Shown: positions 16,817 through 25,411, counted from the first letter of the stretch. The stretch is DNA of 64,000 nt from Paracoccus sp. C2R09 (GCF_018860625.1 NZ_JAHKQB010000029.1:262073-326072); one strand, 5' to 3'. Program-made: numbers and translations. Notes: generated by a model from the letters alone, not told the origin.

Positions 16817-18496
16817 ATGTGCGCTAAAGCGACCATGGAGGAATTCGAGGCCCTCCTGAACGAAAGCCTCGAGATCGACACCCCGGACGAAGGTTCGGTT
16901 GTCAAAGGCCGTGTCATTGCCATCGAGGCAGGTCAGGCCATCATCGACGTCGGCTACAAGATGGAAGGCCGCGTCGATCTGAAAGAATTCGCAAATCCCG
17001 GCGAAGATGCCACCCTGTCGATCGGCGACGAAGTCGAGGTCTATCTGGACCGCGTCGAGAACGCCCGCGGGGAAGCCAGCATCAGCCGTGAGAAGGCCCG
17101 CCGCGAGGAAGCCTGGGATCGTCTGGAAAAGGCATATGCCGACGAAGAGCGCGTCGAAGGCGCCATCTTCGGTCGCGTCAAGGGCGGCTTCACGGTCGAC
17201 CTGGGCGGTGCGGTCGCCTTCCTGCCCGGTTCGCAGGTCGATGTCCGCCCCGTGCGCGACGCCGGCCCGCTGATGGGTCTGAAGCAGCCCTTCCAGATCC
17301 TGAAGATGGACCGCCGCCGCGGGAACATCGTGGTTTCGCGCCGCGCGATCCTGGAAGAGAGCCGCGCCGAGCAGCGTGCAGAAGTCATTGCCAACCTGAC
17401 CGAAGGTCAGACGGTCAAGGGCGTCGTCAAGAACATCACCGAATACGGCGCCTTCGTCGATCTGGGCGGTGTTGACGGTCTGCTGCACGTCACCGACATG
17501 GCGTGGCGCCGCGTGAACCACCCGTCCGAGATCCTGGCGATCGGCGAGACGGTCGAGGTTCAGGTCATCAAGATCAACAAGGAAAGCCACCGCATCAGCC
17601 TCGGCATGAAGCAGCTGCAGGCCGATCCCTGGGATACCGTCGCGTCGAAATTCCCGATCGAGTCGGTCCACCAGGGCCGCGTCACGAACATCACCGATTA
17701 CGGTGCGTTCGTCGAACTGGAAGCCGGCGTCGAAGGCCTGGTCCACGTCTCGGAAATGAGCTGGACCAAGAAGAACGTCCATCCGGGCAAGATCGTCTCG
17801 ACCTCGCAGGAAGTCGACGTCATGGTCCTGGAGATCGACGAAGCCAAGCGTCGCGTTTCGCTGGGCCTGAAGCAGACCATGCGCAACCCGTGGGAAGTCT
17901 TCTCGGAGACCCATCCGTCGGGCACCGTCATCGAAGGCGAAGTCAAGAACATCACCGAGTTCGGTCTGTTCGTCGGCCTCGAAGGCGATATCGACGGCAT
18001 GGTCCACCTGTCGGACATCAGCTGGGATGCCCGCGGCGAAGACGCGATCCAGGACTTCCGCAAGGGCGACGTCGTCAAGGCCGTCGTGCAGGACGTCGAT
18101 GTCGAGAAGGAGCGTATCTCGCTCTCGATCAAGTCGCTGGAAAACGAAGGCATGGCCGAAGCCGTTGACGGCGTGAAGCGTGGCACCGTCGTGACCGTCG
18201 AAGTCACCGCCATCGAAGAAGGCGGCGTCGAGGTGGAATACAACGGCGTCAAGTCGTTCATCCGCCGTTCGGATCTGGCACGCGACCGTCAGGACCAGCG
18301 CCCCGAGCGTTTCCAGGTCGGCGACAAGGTCGATGCCCGCGTCACCAACATCGACACCAAGACCCGTCGTCTGGGCCTGTCGATCAAGGCACGCGAGATC
18401 GCCGAAGAAAAGGAAGCCATCGACCAGTACGGCAGCTCGGATTCGGGCGCGTCGCTGGGCGACATCCTGGGTGCTGCCCTGAACCGCGGCAACTGA
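16817..18496 (+). CDS. rpsA: 30S ribosomal protein S1
   Basis: A 559-residue protein built from six S1 RNA-binding repeats. The first two divergent repeats (about 25-90 and 110-175) anchor it to the ribosome. Four more regular repeats follow, each with a variant of GxVxxITxYGAFVxLxxGVxGLVHxSE. S1 unwinds and recruits mRNA to the 30S subunit. The N terminus MCAKATMEEFEALLNESLE matches Rhodobacterales S1. The gene shows the smoother codon choice of a highly expressed gene and ends at a strong terminator. Confidence 0.97.
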   Translation: MCAKATMEEFEALLNESLEIDTPDEGSVVKGRVIAIEAGQAIIDVGYKMEGRVDLKEFANPGEDATLSIGDEVEVYLDRVENARGEASISREKARREEAWDRLEKAYADEERVEGAIFGRVKGGFTVDLGGAVAFLPGSQVDVRPVRDAGPLMGLKQPFQILKMDRRRGNIVVSRRAILEESRAEQRAEVIANLTEGQTVKGVVKNITEYGAFVDLGGVDGLLHVTDMAWRRVNHPSEILAIGETVEVQVIKINKESHRISLGMKQLQADPWDTVASKFPIESVHQGRVTNITDYGAFVELEAGVEGLVHVSEMSWTKKNVHPGKIVSTSQEVDVMVLEIDEAKRRVSLGLKQTMRNPWEVFSETHPSGTVIEGEVKNITEFGLFVGLEGDIDGMVHLSDISWDARGEDAIQDFRKGDVVKAVVQDVDVEKERISLSIKSLENEGMAEAVDGVKRGTVVTVEVTAIEEGGVEVEYNGVKSFIRRSDLARDRQDQRPERFQVGDKVDARVTNIDTKTRRLGLSIKAREIAEEKEAIDQYGSSDSGASLGDILGAALNRGN

Positions 18497-18523
18497 TCGC
18501 TTTCGGATCTTTCCGATGACATC

Positions 18524-18555
18524 GCCCGCCCCGCAGATCGCGGGGCGGGCTTTTT
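18524..18555 (+). terminator. rho-independent terminator of rpsA
   Basis: GCCCGCCCCGC (18524-18534) and GCGGGGCGGGC (18540-18550) form a perfect 11-bp stem followed by five T. Confidence 0.9.
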
Positions 18556-18674
18556 CGTGACTATACGAAGGGTTGACCGCCATGGCGCTTGCGTGCCCCC
18601 ATTAAAGCTGGCAACGCTGTGAACCACCGATTTGCATCGCGCGTTGATTGCCAAGTGGTCCATTGGAGGGAAGC

Positions 18675-18959
18675 ATGATCCGGTCCGAACTGATCCAGAT
18701 GATCGCCGACGAGAACCCGCATCTGTTCCGCCGAGACGTGGAGCGGATCGTCAACACGGTCTTCGAGGAGATCATCGACGCCATGTCGCGTGGCGATCGG
18801 GTCGAACTGCGGGGTTTCGGGGCATTTTCCGTCAAGAAGCGCGATGCACGCCTGGGGCGCAACCCGCGGACCGGCGAATCCGTGGATGTCGATGAAAAGC
18901 ACGTTCCATTCTTCAAGACCGGCAAGCTGCTTCGGGATCGGTTGAACGACGAGGCATGA
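18675..18959 (+). CDS. ihfB: integration host factor subunit beta
   Basis: A 94-residue HU/IHF-family DNA-bending protein, with the conserved [14 protein letters not shown] turn and [10 protein letters not shown], whose proline intercalates DNA at the bend. It pairs with IHF alpha, encoded elsewhere. GGAGG at 18665-18669 fixes the start at 18675. Position directly after rpsA is the usual arrangement in alphaproteobacteria, which supports ihfB rather than HU. Confidence 0.94.
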   Translation: MIRSELIQMIADENPHLFRRDVERIVNTVFEEIIDAMSRGDRVELRGFGAFSVKKRDARLGRNPRTGESVDVDEKHVPFFKTGKLLRDRLNDEA

Positions 18960-19017
18960 TCGTCGTAGAAAGGTCGCGGGCCGCTTTGAGCCCCAAACCT
19001 GTCGAGGGAAAGCCCGT

Positions 19018-19401
19018 ATGCGTTTCATCCGCCTGATCTTCGTCGCCATTCTGGCGCTGGTGCTGGTCGCCGTCGCGCTGGCGAACCGTCAGCCCGTCCT
19101 ATTGAAGGCGTTTCCTGCCGATATGGGCCGTTTCCTGGGCGGATCCTGGGCATTGGAGCTGCCGCTGTTCCTGATCATCTTCGTGGCCTTTGCCGTCGGC
19201 ATGCTGGCCGGGCTGATCTGGGAATGGCTGCGCGAGGCGCATTACCGCCGTGCCGCCAAGCGCGGCAATGTCGAGGTCAACAAGCTGGAATCCGAGGTCG
19301 ATCACCTGCGCGAGCGTCACAAGGCGCCCAAGGACGACGTGGTGGCGATCCTCGAGGCACCCTCGGCGCCCAAGTCGCGCACCAGCCTGCCTGCGCGCTG
19401 A
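19018..19401 (+). CDS. LapA-domain membrane protein
   Basis: A 127-residue protein with two transmembrane helices (about 4-22 and 48-69) and a C-terminal cytoplasmic tail that is probably coiled coil (VEVNKLESEVDHLRERH). This is the lipopolysaccharide assembly protein A domain (DUF1049). In E. coli the related LapA works with LapB in regulating LpxC and LPS synthesis; no lapB is next to it here. The stop lies 4 bases before trpF. Confidence 0.85.
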   Translation: MRFIRLIFVAILALVLVAVALANRQPVLLKAFPADMGRFLGGSWALELPLFLIIFVAFAVGMLAGLIWEWLREAHYRRAAKRGNVEVNKLESEVDHLRERHKAPKDDVVAILEAPSAPKSRTSLPAR

Positions 19402-19405
19402 GATC

Positions 19406-20041
19406 ATGGCCGATGTGAAGATCTGCGGGCTGCGCGATGCGGCCCAGCTTGCCGCGGCCGTCGAGGCCGGCGCGCGTTTCGTGGGCTTCGTGTTCTTTGC
19501 GAAATCGCCGCGCGCGGTGACCCCGGACGAGGCCGCCGCGCTGGTGGCCGAGGTTCCCGTGGGCGTGGCCCGGGTCGGGCTGTTCGTCGATCCGGACGAT
19601 GCGCTGCTGCAGGAGGTGTTGGCCAAGGCTCCGCTGGACATCATCCAGTTGCATGGCAAGGAGAGCCCTGACCGCGTGGCCGAGGTTCGAGAACTGACGG
19701 GGCTGCCGGTGATGAAGGCGGTCGGCATCTCGGGGGCCGAGGACCTGCCGCAACTGACCGATTACGGGCTCGTGGCCGACATGCTGCTGGTGGACGCCAA
19801 GGCGCCGAAGGATGCCGTGCTGCCGGGCGGGAACGGGCTGGCCTTCGACTGGCGGCTGCTTGTCGGGCGGCGCTGGCTGCGCCCCTGGATGCTGGCGGGC
19901 GGCCTGACCCCCGATAACGTGGCCGAGGCCGTGCGCCTGACCGGGGCCCCCGTCGTCGATGTCAGTTCCGGGGTCGAGGCCGCGCCGGGTATCAAGGATC
20001 CCGCGCGGATTCGCGATTTCATCGCCGCCGCGCGGGGCTGA
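19406..20041 (+). CDS. trpF: phosphoribosylanthranilate isomerase
   Basis: A 211-residue TIM-barrel enzyme of tryptophan synthesis. The catalytic cysteine is in the N-terminal KICGL motif, with general acid aspartate in GLFVD and the phosphate loops AGGLTPDNV and VDVSSGVE. It converts N-(5-phosphoribosyl)anthranilate to the carboxyphenylamino-deoxyribulose phosphate. The start at 19406 gives the standard MADVKICG terminus. trpB does not follow; the GTA cluster does. trpA is 36 kb away on the other strand. Confidence 0.95.
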   Translation: MADVKICGLRDAAQLAAAVEAGARFVGFVFFAKSPRAVTPDEAAALVAEVPVGVARVGLFVDPDDALLQEVLAKAPLDIIQLHGKESPDRVAEVRELTGLPVMKAVGISGAEDLPQLTDYGLVADMLLVDAKAPKDAVLPGGNGLAFDWRLLVGRRWLRPWMLAGGLTPDNVAEAVRLTGAPVVDVSSGVEAAPGIKDPARIRDFIAAARG

Positions 20042-20051
20042 CCGGGTTCGC

Positions 20052-20080
20052 GTTGCATAAGGGTGCAACGGGTGTTGCAT
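20052..20080. repeat. GTTGCA repeats upstream of the GTA cluster
   Basis: GTTGCA (20052-20057) and TGCAAC (20064-20069) form a perfect dyad with a 6-base spacer, and a third copy, GTTGCAT, is at 20074-20080. They lie just after trpF and about 65-90 bases upstream of the candidate GTA leader promoter. They could be operator half-sites or part of the trpF 3' end. Confidence 0.4.
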
Positions 20081-20142
20081 GGGCCAAGTCATTGTAAACA
20101 GACGACAAGTTCGCCCGTTGCGCACAACCCAAGGTATAGCAA

Positions 20143-20171
20143 TTGACTTTGCGAACGGCCTTAGGTAGAAG
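20143..20171 (+). promoter_or_regulatory. candidate promoter in front of the GTA cluster
   Basis: TTGACT is at 20143-20148 and TAGAAG at 20166-20171, with a 17-base spacer. Transcription from it would start near 20178 and meet the terminator at 20197-20231 after about 50 bases. Confidence 0.4.
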
Positions 20172-20196
20172 GTTTACATGCTGGGAGAAATGGGCA

Positions 20197-20231
20197 AGCG
20201 GCCAAGGGGGTGACCCCTCGGGCCGCTTTTT
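20197..20231 (+). terminator. rho-independent terminator between trpF and the GTA genes
   Basis: AGCGGCC (20197-20203) pairs with GGCCGCT (20221-20227); an inner GGGG/CCCC stem extends it, and a T tract follows. It could end the trpF transcript, act as an attenuator for the GTA operon, or end a small RNA started at the promoter just upstream. Confidence 0.75.
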
Positions 20232-20277
20232 CGTTTCTTGGCTCGTGCGGACAGGACACGAGGCGGGGCAGTTTCTG

Positions 20278-20673
20278 ATGAATGACATGGAATGGGGCGG
20301 GACGGGGCAACCCGAGGGACCTTTCACGGCTGGCATGACCCCTGGGGACATGCCCCCGGTCGCGGATGGCGAGGACGAGATCGACGTCCTTCGCTGGCTG
20401 TTCTGGGATTACGTGAAGGACCTCAGGACGCATCAGATCGAACTTCGGGCACAAGGCGCGGGTGAGGTCGACACCTCGCGGCTGAAAAAGGCCATGGATA
20501 CGGCGAAGACCGTCCGAGAGGCGGTGCAGCTGCTCATGGCGGAAAGGAACAAGGTTGAGAAACTTCGCAAGGACATCGCAGGCGGGGTCGGAGGGGGCAG
20601 CCTCGACCTTGACGCCGCAAGAGACGAGATCGGGCGCCGCCTGGCTTGCCTCCGCCGGGCCGGAGGAGGTTGA
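20278..20673 (+). CDS. GTA gp1, terminase small subunit
   Basis: A 131-residue acidic protein of the GTA small terminase type. The C-terminal half (about 33-120) is helical and matches the family core (EDEIDVLRWLFWDYVKDLRTHQIEL). TerS helps recruit DNA to the large terminase; in GTAs it is degenerate in site recognition, in keeping with packaging of random DNA. The ATG at 20278 is favoured; ATGs at 20287 and 20335 are alternatives. Its 3' end overlaps terL by 119 bases. Confidence 0.82.
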   Translation: MNDMEWGGTGQPEGPFTAGMTPGDMPPVADGEDEIDVLRWLFWDYVKDLRTHQIELRAQGAGEVDTSRLKKAMDTAKTVREAVQLLMAERNKVEKLRKDIAGGVGGGSLDLDAARDEIGRRLACLRRAGGG

Positions 20674-21964
20674 GGATTTCCTGGGCGGGCTGTCGGAAAA
20701 CGCGCTGATGAGCCTGCCCTGGCTGTTCGAGTTCTGGGCCCTGCCGCACCAGTTGCCCCCCGAGGGCGACTGGAAATCATGGGTCATCATGGGCGGACGC
20801 GGCGCGGGCAAGACCCGTGCGGGTTCGGAATGGGTGCGGCGGATGGTCGAGGGGCCGACCGCCGCCGCGCCCGGTCGCTGCCACCGCGTGGCACTGGTCG
20901 GCGAGACGTTCGACCAGGTCCGCGAGGTGATGGTCTTCGGGGAATCCGGCATCTTGGCCTGCACTCCGCCTGACAGGCGACCCGTCTGGGAGGCCGGGCG
21001 GCGCAGGCTGGTCTGGGCGAATGGCGCGACGGCCACGGTCTATAGCGCGCATGAGCCCGAAGCGCTGCGCGGCCCGCAATTCGACGCGGCCTGGGCGGAC
21101 GAGTTGGCCAAGTGGAAGAAATCCGAGGATGTCTGGGACATGCTGCAATTCGCGCTGCGCCTGGGCGATCATCCGCAGCAGGTCGTCACCACGACGCCGC
21201 GCAATGTGGGCGTGCTGAAGCGCATCCTGCAGAACGCAAGCACCGTCGTGACCCATGCGCCCACCGAAGCGAACCGCGCCTATCTGGCCGAGAGCTTTCT
21301 GGCCGAGGTCGAGGCGCGCTATGGCGGGACGCGTCTGGGGCGGCAGGAGCTGGACGGGGTGCTGCTGGACGATGTGGAAGGCGCGCTGTGGACGACATCC
21401 ATGCTGGAGGCGGCGCGGATCGCGGATGTCCCGAAGCTGGACCGCGTGGTCGTCGCAGTCGATCCGGCCGTCACGGCAGGCAGCAACAGCGATGAATGCG
21501 GTATCGTCGTCGTCGGCGCGGTGACCCAGGGCGAGCCGAAGGACTGGCGGGCCTTCGTGCTGGAGGATGCCAGCGTGCGGGGCAGCCCGACGGACTGGGC
21601 GCGGGCGGCGATCGCGGCGATGGATCGGCATGGCGCCGAGCGGCTGGTGGCCGAGGTGAACCAGGGCGGCGATCTGGTCGAGAGCGTGATTCGCCAGATC
21701 GATCCGCTGGTGCCCTTCCGGGCGCTGCGGGCCACGCGCGGCAAGGGCCTGCGGGCCGAGCCGGTCGCCGCGCTGTATGAACAGGGGCGCATCCGACATG
21801 TCAGGGGGCTTGGCCCGCTGGAGGATCAGATGTGCCAGATGACGGTGCGGGGATACGAGGGGCGCGGCAGCCCGGACCGGCTGGATGCGCTGGTCTGGGC
21901 GGTCCACGAGCTGCTGATCGAGCCCTCGGCCCAGTGGCGCAGACCGCAGATGCGGCGGCTGTAA
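20555..21964 (+). CDS. GTA gp2, terminase large subunit
   Basis: A packaging motor ATPase-nuclease. Walker A is GGRGAGKT (residues 80-87 from this start), Walker B ends D182-E183 (WADELA), and the RNase H-like nuclease begins at D303 (AVDPAV) with later acidic residues in AEVNQGGD and LDALVWA. The conserved N terminus lies upstream of any ATG, so a TTG start at 20555 with AAGGA upstream is chosen; a TTG at 20609 is the other option. Either one places the start inside terS, implying translational coupling. Confidence 0.92.
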   Translation: MRNFARTSQAGSEGAASTLTPQETRSGAAWLASAGPEEVEDFLGGLSENALMSLPWLFEFWALPHQLPPEGDWKSWVIMGGRGAGKTRAGSEWVRRMVEGPTAAAPGRCHRVALVGETFDQVREVMVFGESGILACTPPDRRPVWEAGRRRLVWANGATATVYSAHEPEALRGPQFDAAWADELAKWKKSEDVWDMLQFALRLGDHPQQVVTTTPRNVGVLKRILQNASTVVTHAPTEANRAYLAESFLAEVEARYGGTRLGRQELDGVLLDDVEGALWTTSMLEAARIADVPKLDRVVVAVDPAVTAGSNSDECGIVVVGAVTQGEPKDWRAFVLEDASVRGSPTDWARAAIAAMDRHGAERLVAEVNQGGDLVESVIRQIDPLVPFRALRATRGKGLRAEPVAALYEQGRIRHVRGLGPLEDQMCQMTVRGYEGRGSPDRLDALVWAVHELLIEPSAQWRRPQMRRL

Positions 21965-21985
21965 GGTGAAATTCATGCAGGCAGG

Positions 21986-22014
21986 AAGGGCCGTCCCCGT
22001 GGGGCGGCCCTTTT
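21986..22014 (+). terminator. terminator-like hairpin between terL and portal genes
   Basis: AAGGGCCG plus CCCC pairs with GGGG plus CGGCCCTT across a two-base loop (one mismatch), followed by TTTT. It looks like an intrinsic terminator inside the GTA operon and would attenuate expression of the head genes downstream. Confidence 0.7.
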
Positions 22015-22039
22015 GCATTTGCGGATGAAGGAGGCGGAG

Positions 22040-23227
22040 ATGGCATTTCGTTTGTTCACGCGTGGGGAAAGGGCAGCCGCCCCCGCGCCCGAAAGAAAGG
22101 CAAGCGCGACGGGCCGGGTCATGGCCTTCGCATCGGGTTCGGGGCGGCCCATCTGGTCGGCCAGGGATCATGCCAGCCTGACGCGCGGTGGGTTCATGGG
22201 CAACCCGATCGGGTTTCGCTGCGTCAAGCTGATTGCCGAGGCAGGCGCGGCGGTGCCGCTGATCTGCGCGGACACGACACGTCGATATGACCTGCACCCG
22301 GTTCTTGACCTGCTGCGCCGCCCCAACCCGGGTCAGGGCCGGGCCGAGCTGTTCGAGGCGCTGTTCGGTCAGGTCTTGCTGTCGGGGAACGGGTACCTGG
22401 AGGCGGCGGGTCTTGCGCAGAACGGTCTGCCCGAGGAACTGCACGTCCTGCGGTCGGACCGCATGAGCGTCGTTCCCGGCGCGGATGGCTGGCCCGTCGC
22501 TTATGAATACCAGGTCGGCGGGCGCAAGCATCGCTTCGACATGACGGGCAGCCCCGATCCGATCTGCCACCTGCGCAGCTTCCACCCCTCGGACGACCAT
22601 TACGGTTTGTCGCCGATGCAGGCGGCAGCCGTGGCGGTGGATGTCCACAACAGCGCCTCGGCCTGGTCGAAGGCGCTGCTGGACAATGCGGCCCGGCCAA
22701 GCGGGGCCATCGTCTATGGCGGGGTGGACGGCCAGGGCACGTTGAGCCCCGAGCAATACGACCGGCTGGTGGGCGAGATCGAGATGAACCATCAGGGCGC
22801 GCGCAATGCGGGTCGGCCGATGCTGCTGGAAGGCGGTCTGGACTGGAAGCCCATGGGGTTCAGCCCGAGCGACATGGAGTTCCACGAGACGAAGCTGGCC
22901 GCCGCGCGCGAGATCGCGTTGGCCTTCGGCGTGCCGCCCATGCTGCTGGGGATCCCGGGCGATGCGACCTATGCCAACTATGCCGAGGCGCATCGGGCCT
23001 TCTATCGCCTGACGGTGCTGCCGCTGGCGACGCGGGTCGCGGCGGGGGTCGCCTGGTGGCTGTCCGAGCATCTTGGCGCCGAGATCGAGCTACGGCCCGA
23101 TCCGGACCAGGTCCCGGCCCTGGCCGAGGAACGCGACCGGCAGTGGACGCGCGTGGCGCAGGCCGGTTTTCTGACCGATGCCGAGAAGCGTCAGCTTCTG
23201 GGGCTGCCGCCCATCGACGAGGCCTGA
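22040..23227 (+). CDS. GTA gp3, portal protein
   Basis: A 395-residue HK97-type portal protein that forms the DNA gate at one capsid vertex and docks the terminase and the tail. Family segments include NPIGFRCVKLIAEAGA near the N terminus, GLSPMQAAAVAV, and AFGVPPMLLGIPGDATYANYAEA. GGAGG just upstream sets the ATG at 22040. It follows the hairpin at 21986 and is followed closely by g3.5. Confidence 0.94.
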   Translation: MAFRLFTRGERAAAPAPERKASATGRVMAFASGSGRPIWSARDHASLTRGGFMGNPIGFRCVKLIAEAGAAVPLICADTTRRYDLHPVLDLLRRPNPGQGRAELFEALFGQVLLSGNGYLEAAGLAQNGLPEELHVLRSDRMSVVPGADGWPVAYEYQVGGRKHRFDMTGSPDPICHLRSFHPSDDHYGLSPMQAAAVAVDVHNSASAWSKALLDNAARPSGAIVYGGVDGQGTLSPEQYDRLVGEIEMNHQGARNAGRPMLLEGGLDWKPMGFSPSDMEFHETKLAAAREIALAFGVPPMLLGIPGDATYANYAEAHRAFYRLTVLPLATRVAAGVAWWLSEHLGAEIELRPDPDQVPALAEERDRQWTRVAQAGFLTDAEKRQLLGLPPIDEA

Positions 23228-23231
23228 GCCG

Positions 23232-23462
23232 ATGGAGGGGTCGCGTTTCCCGGGCGACGGGCTGTGGCATGACCAGCGCTTCGAGGCGCAGGAGCGGATC
23301 ATGGCGCTGCAATTCGGGCAGGTCGAGCGGCGTCTGGAACGGATCGAGGCGCTGATCGAGGGGCTGGAACGGCGGCTGTGGATGACGGTCTACGGGGTCG
23401 TCGCAGTGATCCTGACACAGGCCGTTCAGGGGATAATCGAATTTGCACCGAAAGGAGGCTGA
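23232..23462 (+). CDS. GTA gp3.5, small head-formation membrane protein
   Basis: A 76-residue protein: an N-terminal amphipathic, probably coiled-coil stretch (EAQERIMALQFGQVERRLER) followed by one hydrophobic segment (about 49-67) near the C terminus. It corresponds in place and size to the RcGTA gene between portal and protease, reported as needed for head formation. It starts 4 bases after the portal stop and ends 3 bases before the protease start. Confidence 0.82.
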   Translation: MEGSRFPGDGLWHDQRFEAQERIMALQFGQVERRLERIEALIEGLERRLWMTVYGVVAVILTQAVQGIIEFAPKGG

Positions 23463-23465
23463 CGG

Positions 23466-23996
23466 ATGGTTCCGGGGCTTGAAGTGAAATTCGCGGGCGG
23501 TCAGCCCGTGCTGTCCGATGGGCAGGTGATCGAAGGCTATGCCAGCCTGTTCGGTCTGACCGATCAGGGGGGCGACGCGGTTCAGCCGGGCGCATTCGCG
23601 GCCAGCCTGGAACGGCTGGCTGCGACGGGCGGCAAGGTCCGGATGCTGTGGCAGCACGATCCGGCCCGTCCCATCGGCGTGTGGGAGGAGATCCGCGAGG
23701 ACGGCAAAGGCCTGTGGGTTCGCGGGCGGCTGCTGTCCGAGGTGGCGCAGGCGCGCGAGGCGGCGGCGCTGCTGCAGGCCGGTGCGATCGACGGGCTTTC
23801 CATCGGTTACCGCGCGATCCGGGCGGAACGCGACGGCAAGGGCCGCCGGATGCTGACCGAGGTCGAGCTTTGGGAGGTGTCGCTGGTGACCTTTCCGATG
23901 CTGCCCGAGGCCAAGGTCGGCCGCAAGGACGCCGACGATCTGCGCGAGATGGCGGCGCTGCTGACGGATGCTGCCGAAGCCCTTCGGGGCGCATGA
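23466..23996 (+). CDS. GTA gp4, HK97-family prohead protease
   Basis: A 176-residue serine protease of the HK97 prohead family that trims the capsid protein N-terminal arm during maturation. The likely catalytic residues are H64 (LWQHDP) and S112 (GLSIGY), with an acidic partner at E137 (LWEVSLV). Length and motif spacing match the family. It is followed by about 100 bases and then the capsid gene. Confidence 0.92.
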   Translation: MVPGLEVKFAGGQPVLSDGQVIEGYASLFGLTDQGGDAVQPGAFAASLERLAATGGKVRMLWQHDPARPIGVWEEIREDGKGLWVRGRLLSEVAQAREAAALLQAGAIDGLSIGYRAIRAERDGKGRRMLTEVELWEVSLVTFPMLPEAKVGRKDADDLREMAALLTDAAEALRGA

Positions 23997-24098
23997 GATT
24001 TCGGGCCGCGCATGATGCGCAGGCCCGACACGAGGTTTGCCCCCGAATGCGGGGCGAATGCAGGGGCGCGGCCCCTTCCAGTCGACGAGGAGAAGACG

Positions 24099-25259
24099 AT
24101 GACCGAGGTGAAAGCCGCGGGCGCAGCCGGCACGGCTGCCGACCTGCGCGGGGCAATGTCCGGGTTCGTAAGTGAACTCAAGGGGTTCCGCGAAGATATT
24201 CAAACCAGGCTGAATGCACAGGAAGAGCGCATGAACATGATCGACCGCAAGACCGCCATCCGGGGCCGCGCGCCCCTGTCCGCCACCGCCGAGGTCGAGG
24301 TGCCGCATCAGAAGGCCTTCAACGCCTATCTTCGCAGCGGCGACGATGACGGCCTGCGTGGCCTTGCCATCGAGGAGAAGGGTCTGACCGTCGCCTCGGA
24401 CGGTGGTTTCCTGGCGGCGCCGCAGGTTGCGGAAACCGTGCAGAAGGTTCTGCGCGGCAGTGCATCGCTGCGCCGCGTCGCCAATGTCGTGGCCATCGAA
24501 AGCGCGGCCTTCGAGGTCCTGGTCGACAAGGGCGATCAGGGTGCGGGCTGGGCGACCGAGGCGGCTTCCGCCGAAACCTCGGCCGGTGGTCTGGAGCGGA
24601 TCACCATTCCGGTCCACGAACTGTCGGCCATGCCGAAGGCCAGCCAGCGTCTGCTGGACGATGCGGCCTTCGATGTCGAGGGTTGGCTGGCCGAACGCAT
24701 TGCCGACAAGTTCGCCCGCGCCGAAGCCGCGGCCTTCGTCAGCGGCGACGGCGTGGACAAGCCGCGCGGTATTCTCAGCTATCCGGTGGCCGCCGATGCG
24801 GATGCGGGCGATGGCCAGATCGGCACCGTCTCGAGCGGCTCTCTGGGCGATTTCGGCGAGTCCTCGGCCGATACGCTGATCGACCTCATCTATGCCCTGG
24901 GTGCGGAATACCGCGCCAATGCGGCCTTCATGATGAATTCGAAGACCGCCGCCCGCATCCGCAAGATGAAGGATGCGGATGGCCGCTTCCTGTGGACGGA
25001 TGCGCTGAACGCGGGGCAGGAACCGCAGCTGCTGGGCCATCCGGTCCTGATCAGCGAGGACATGCCCGACATGGCCCCCGCATCGCTGTCGGTGGCCTTC
25101 GGCGATTTCCGCGCCGCCTATACCATCGTCGAACGTCCCGATCTGCGCGTCCTGCGCGATCCCTTCAGCGCCAAGCCGCATGTGCTGTTCTATGCCACCA
25201 AGCGCGTCGGCGGCGGCGTTACCGACTTCCGCGCCGTGAAGCTGCTGCAGTTCTCGTGA
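24099..25259 (+). CDS. GTA gp5, major capsid protein
   Basis: A 386-residue HK97-fold capsid protein. Residues 1-105 are a hydrophilic, coiled-coil-prone scaffolding arm expected to be removed by gp4; the fold proper begins near residue 105 (GGFLAAPQVAE). The ATG at 24099 follows AGGAG. A longer reading from 24012 is rejected for lack of a ribosome site. A GC-rich hairpin follows at 25388, fitting the need for far more capsid than tail protein. Confidence 0.95.
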   Translation: MTEVKAAGAAGTAADLRGAMSGFVSELKGFREDIQTRLNAQEERMNMIDRKTAIRGRAPLSATAEVEVPHQKAFNAYLRSGDDDGLRGLAIEEKGLTVASDGGFLAAPQVAETVQKVLRGSASLRRVANVVAIESAAFEVLVDKGDQGAGWATEAASAETSAGGLERITIPVHELSAMPKASQRLLDDAAFDVEGWLAERIADKFARAEAAAFVSGDGVDKPRGILSYPVAADADAGDGQIGTVSSGSLGDFGESSADTLIDLIYALGAEYRANAAFMMNSKTAARIRKMKDADGRFLWTDALNAGQEPQLLGHPVLISEDMPDMAPASLSVAFGDFRAAYTIVERPDLRVLRDPFSAKPHVLFYATKRVGGGVTDFRAVKLLQFS

Positions 25260-25387
25260 TCTGAAGCGGCAGGATCGGGTGGGCGATGCGCATCGGGTGC
25301 CGGGCATACCGGCTTAGCAACTGTCCGCGCGCGCTGATGGCCGGCGCGGGATGCACATCGACCTTGCCGATCCGTGCGGGGCGGTTC

Positions 25388-25411
25388 GGCCGGGGCCTTC
25401 GGGCTCCGGCC
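25388..25411 (+). terminator. hairpin after the capsid gene
   Basis: GGCCGG (25388-25393) pairs with CCGGCC (25406-25411), with additional inner pairing around a TTCG-type loop. No long T run follows. It lies in the 193-base gap between capsid and connector genes, which otherwise shows no gene, and could reduce read-through into the tail genes. Confidence 0.55.

Noticed and set aside
16787..18583. A 598-codon minus-strand reading frame opposite rpsA
   Set aside because: Its apparent repeats are the reverse complement of the S1 repeats.
20777..23071. A 764-codon minus-strand reading frame inside the GTA cluster
   Set aside because: Antisense shadow of terminase and portal genes; no ribosome site and no recognisable family.
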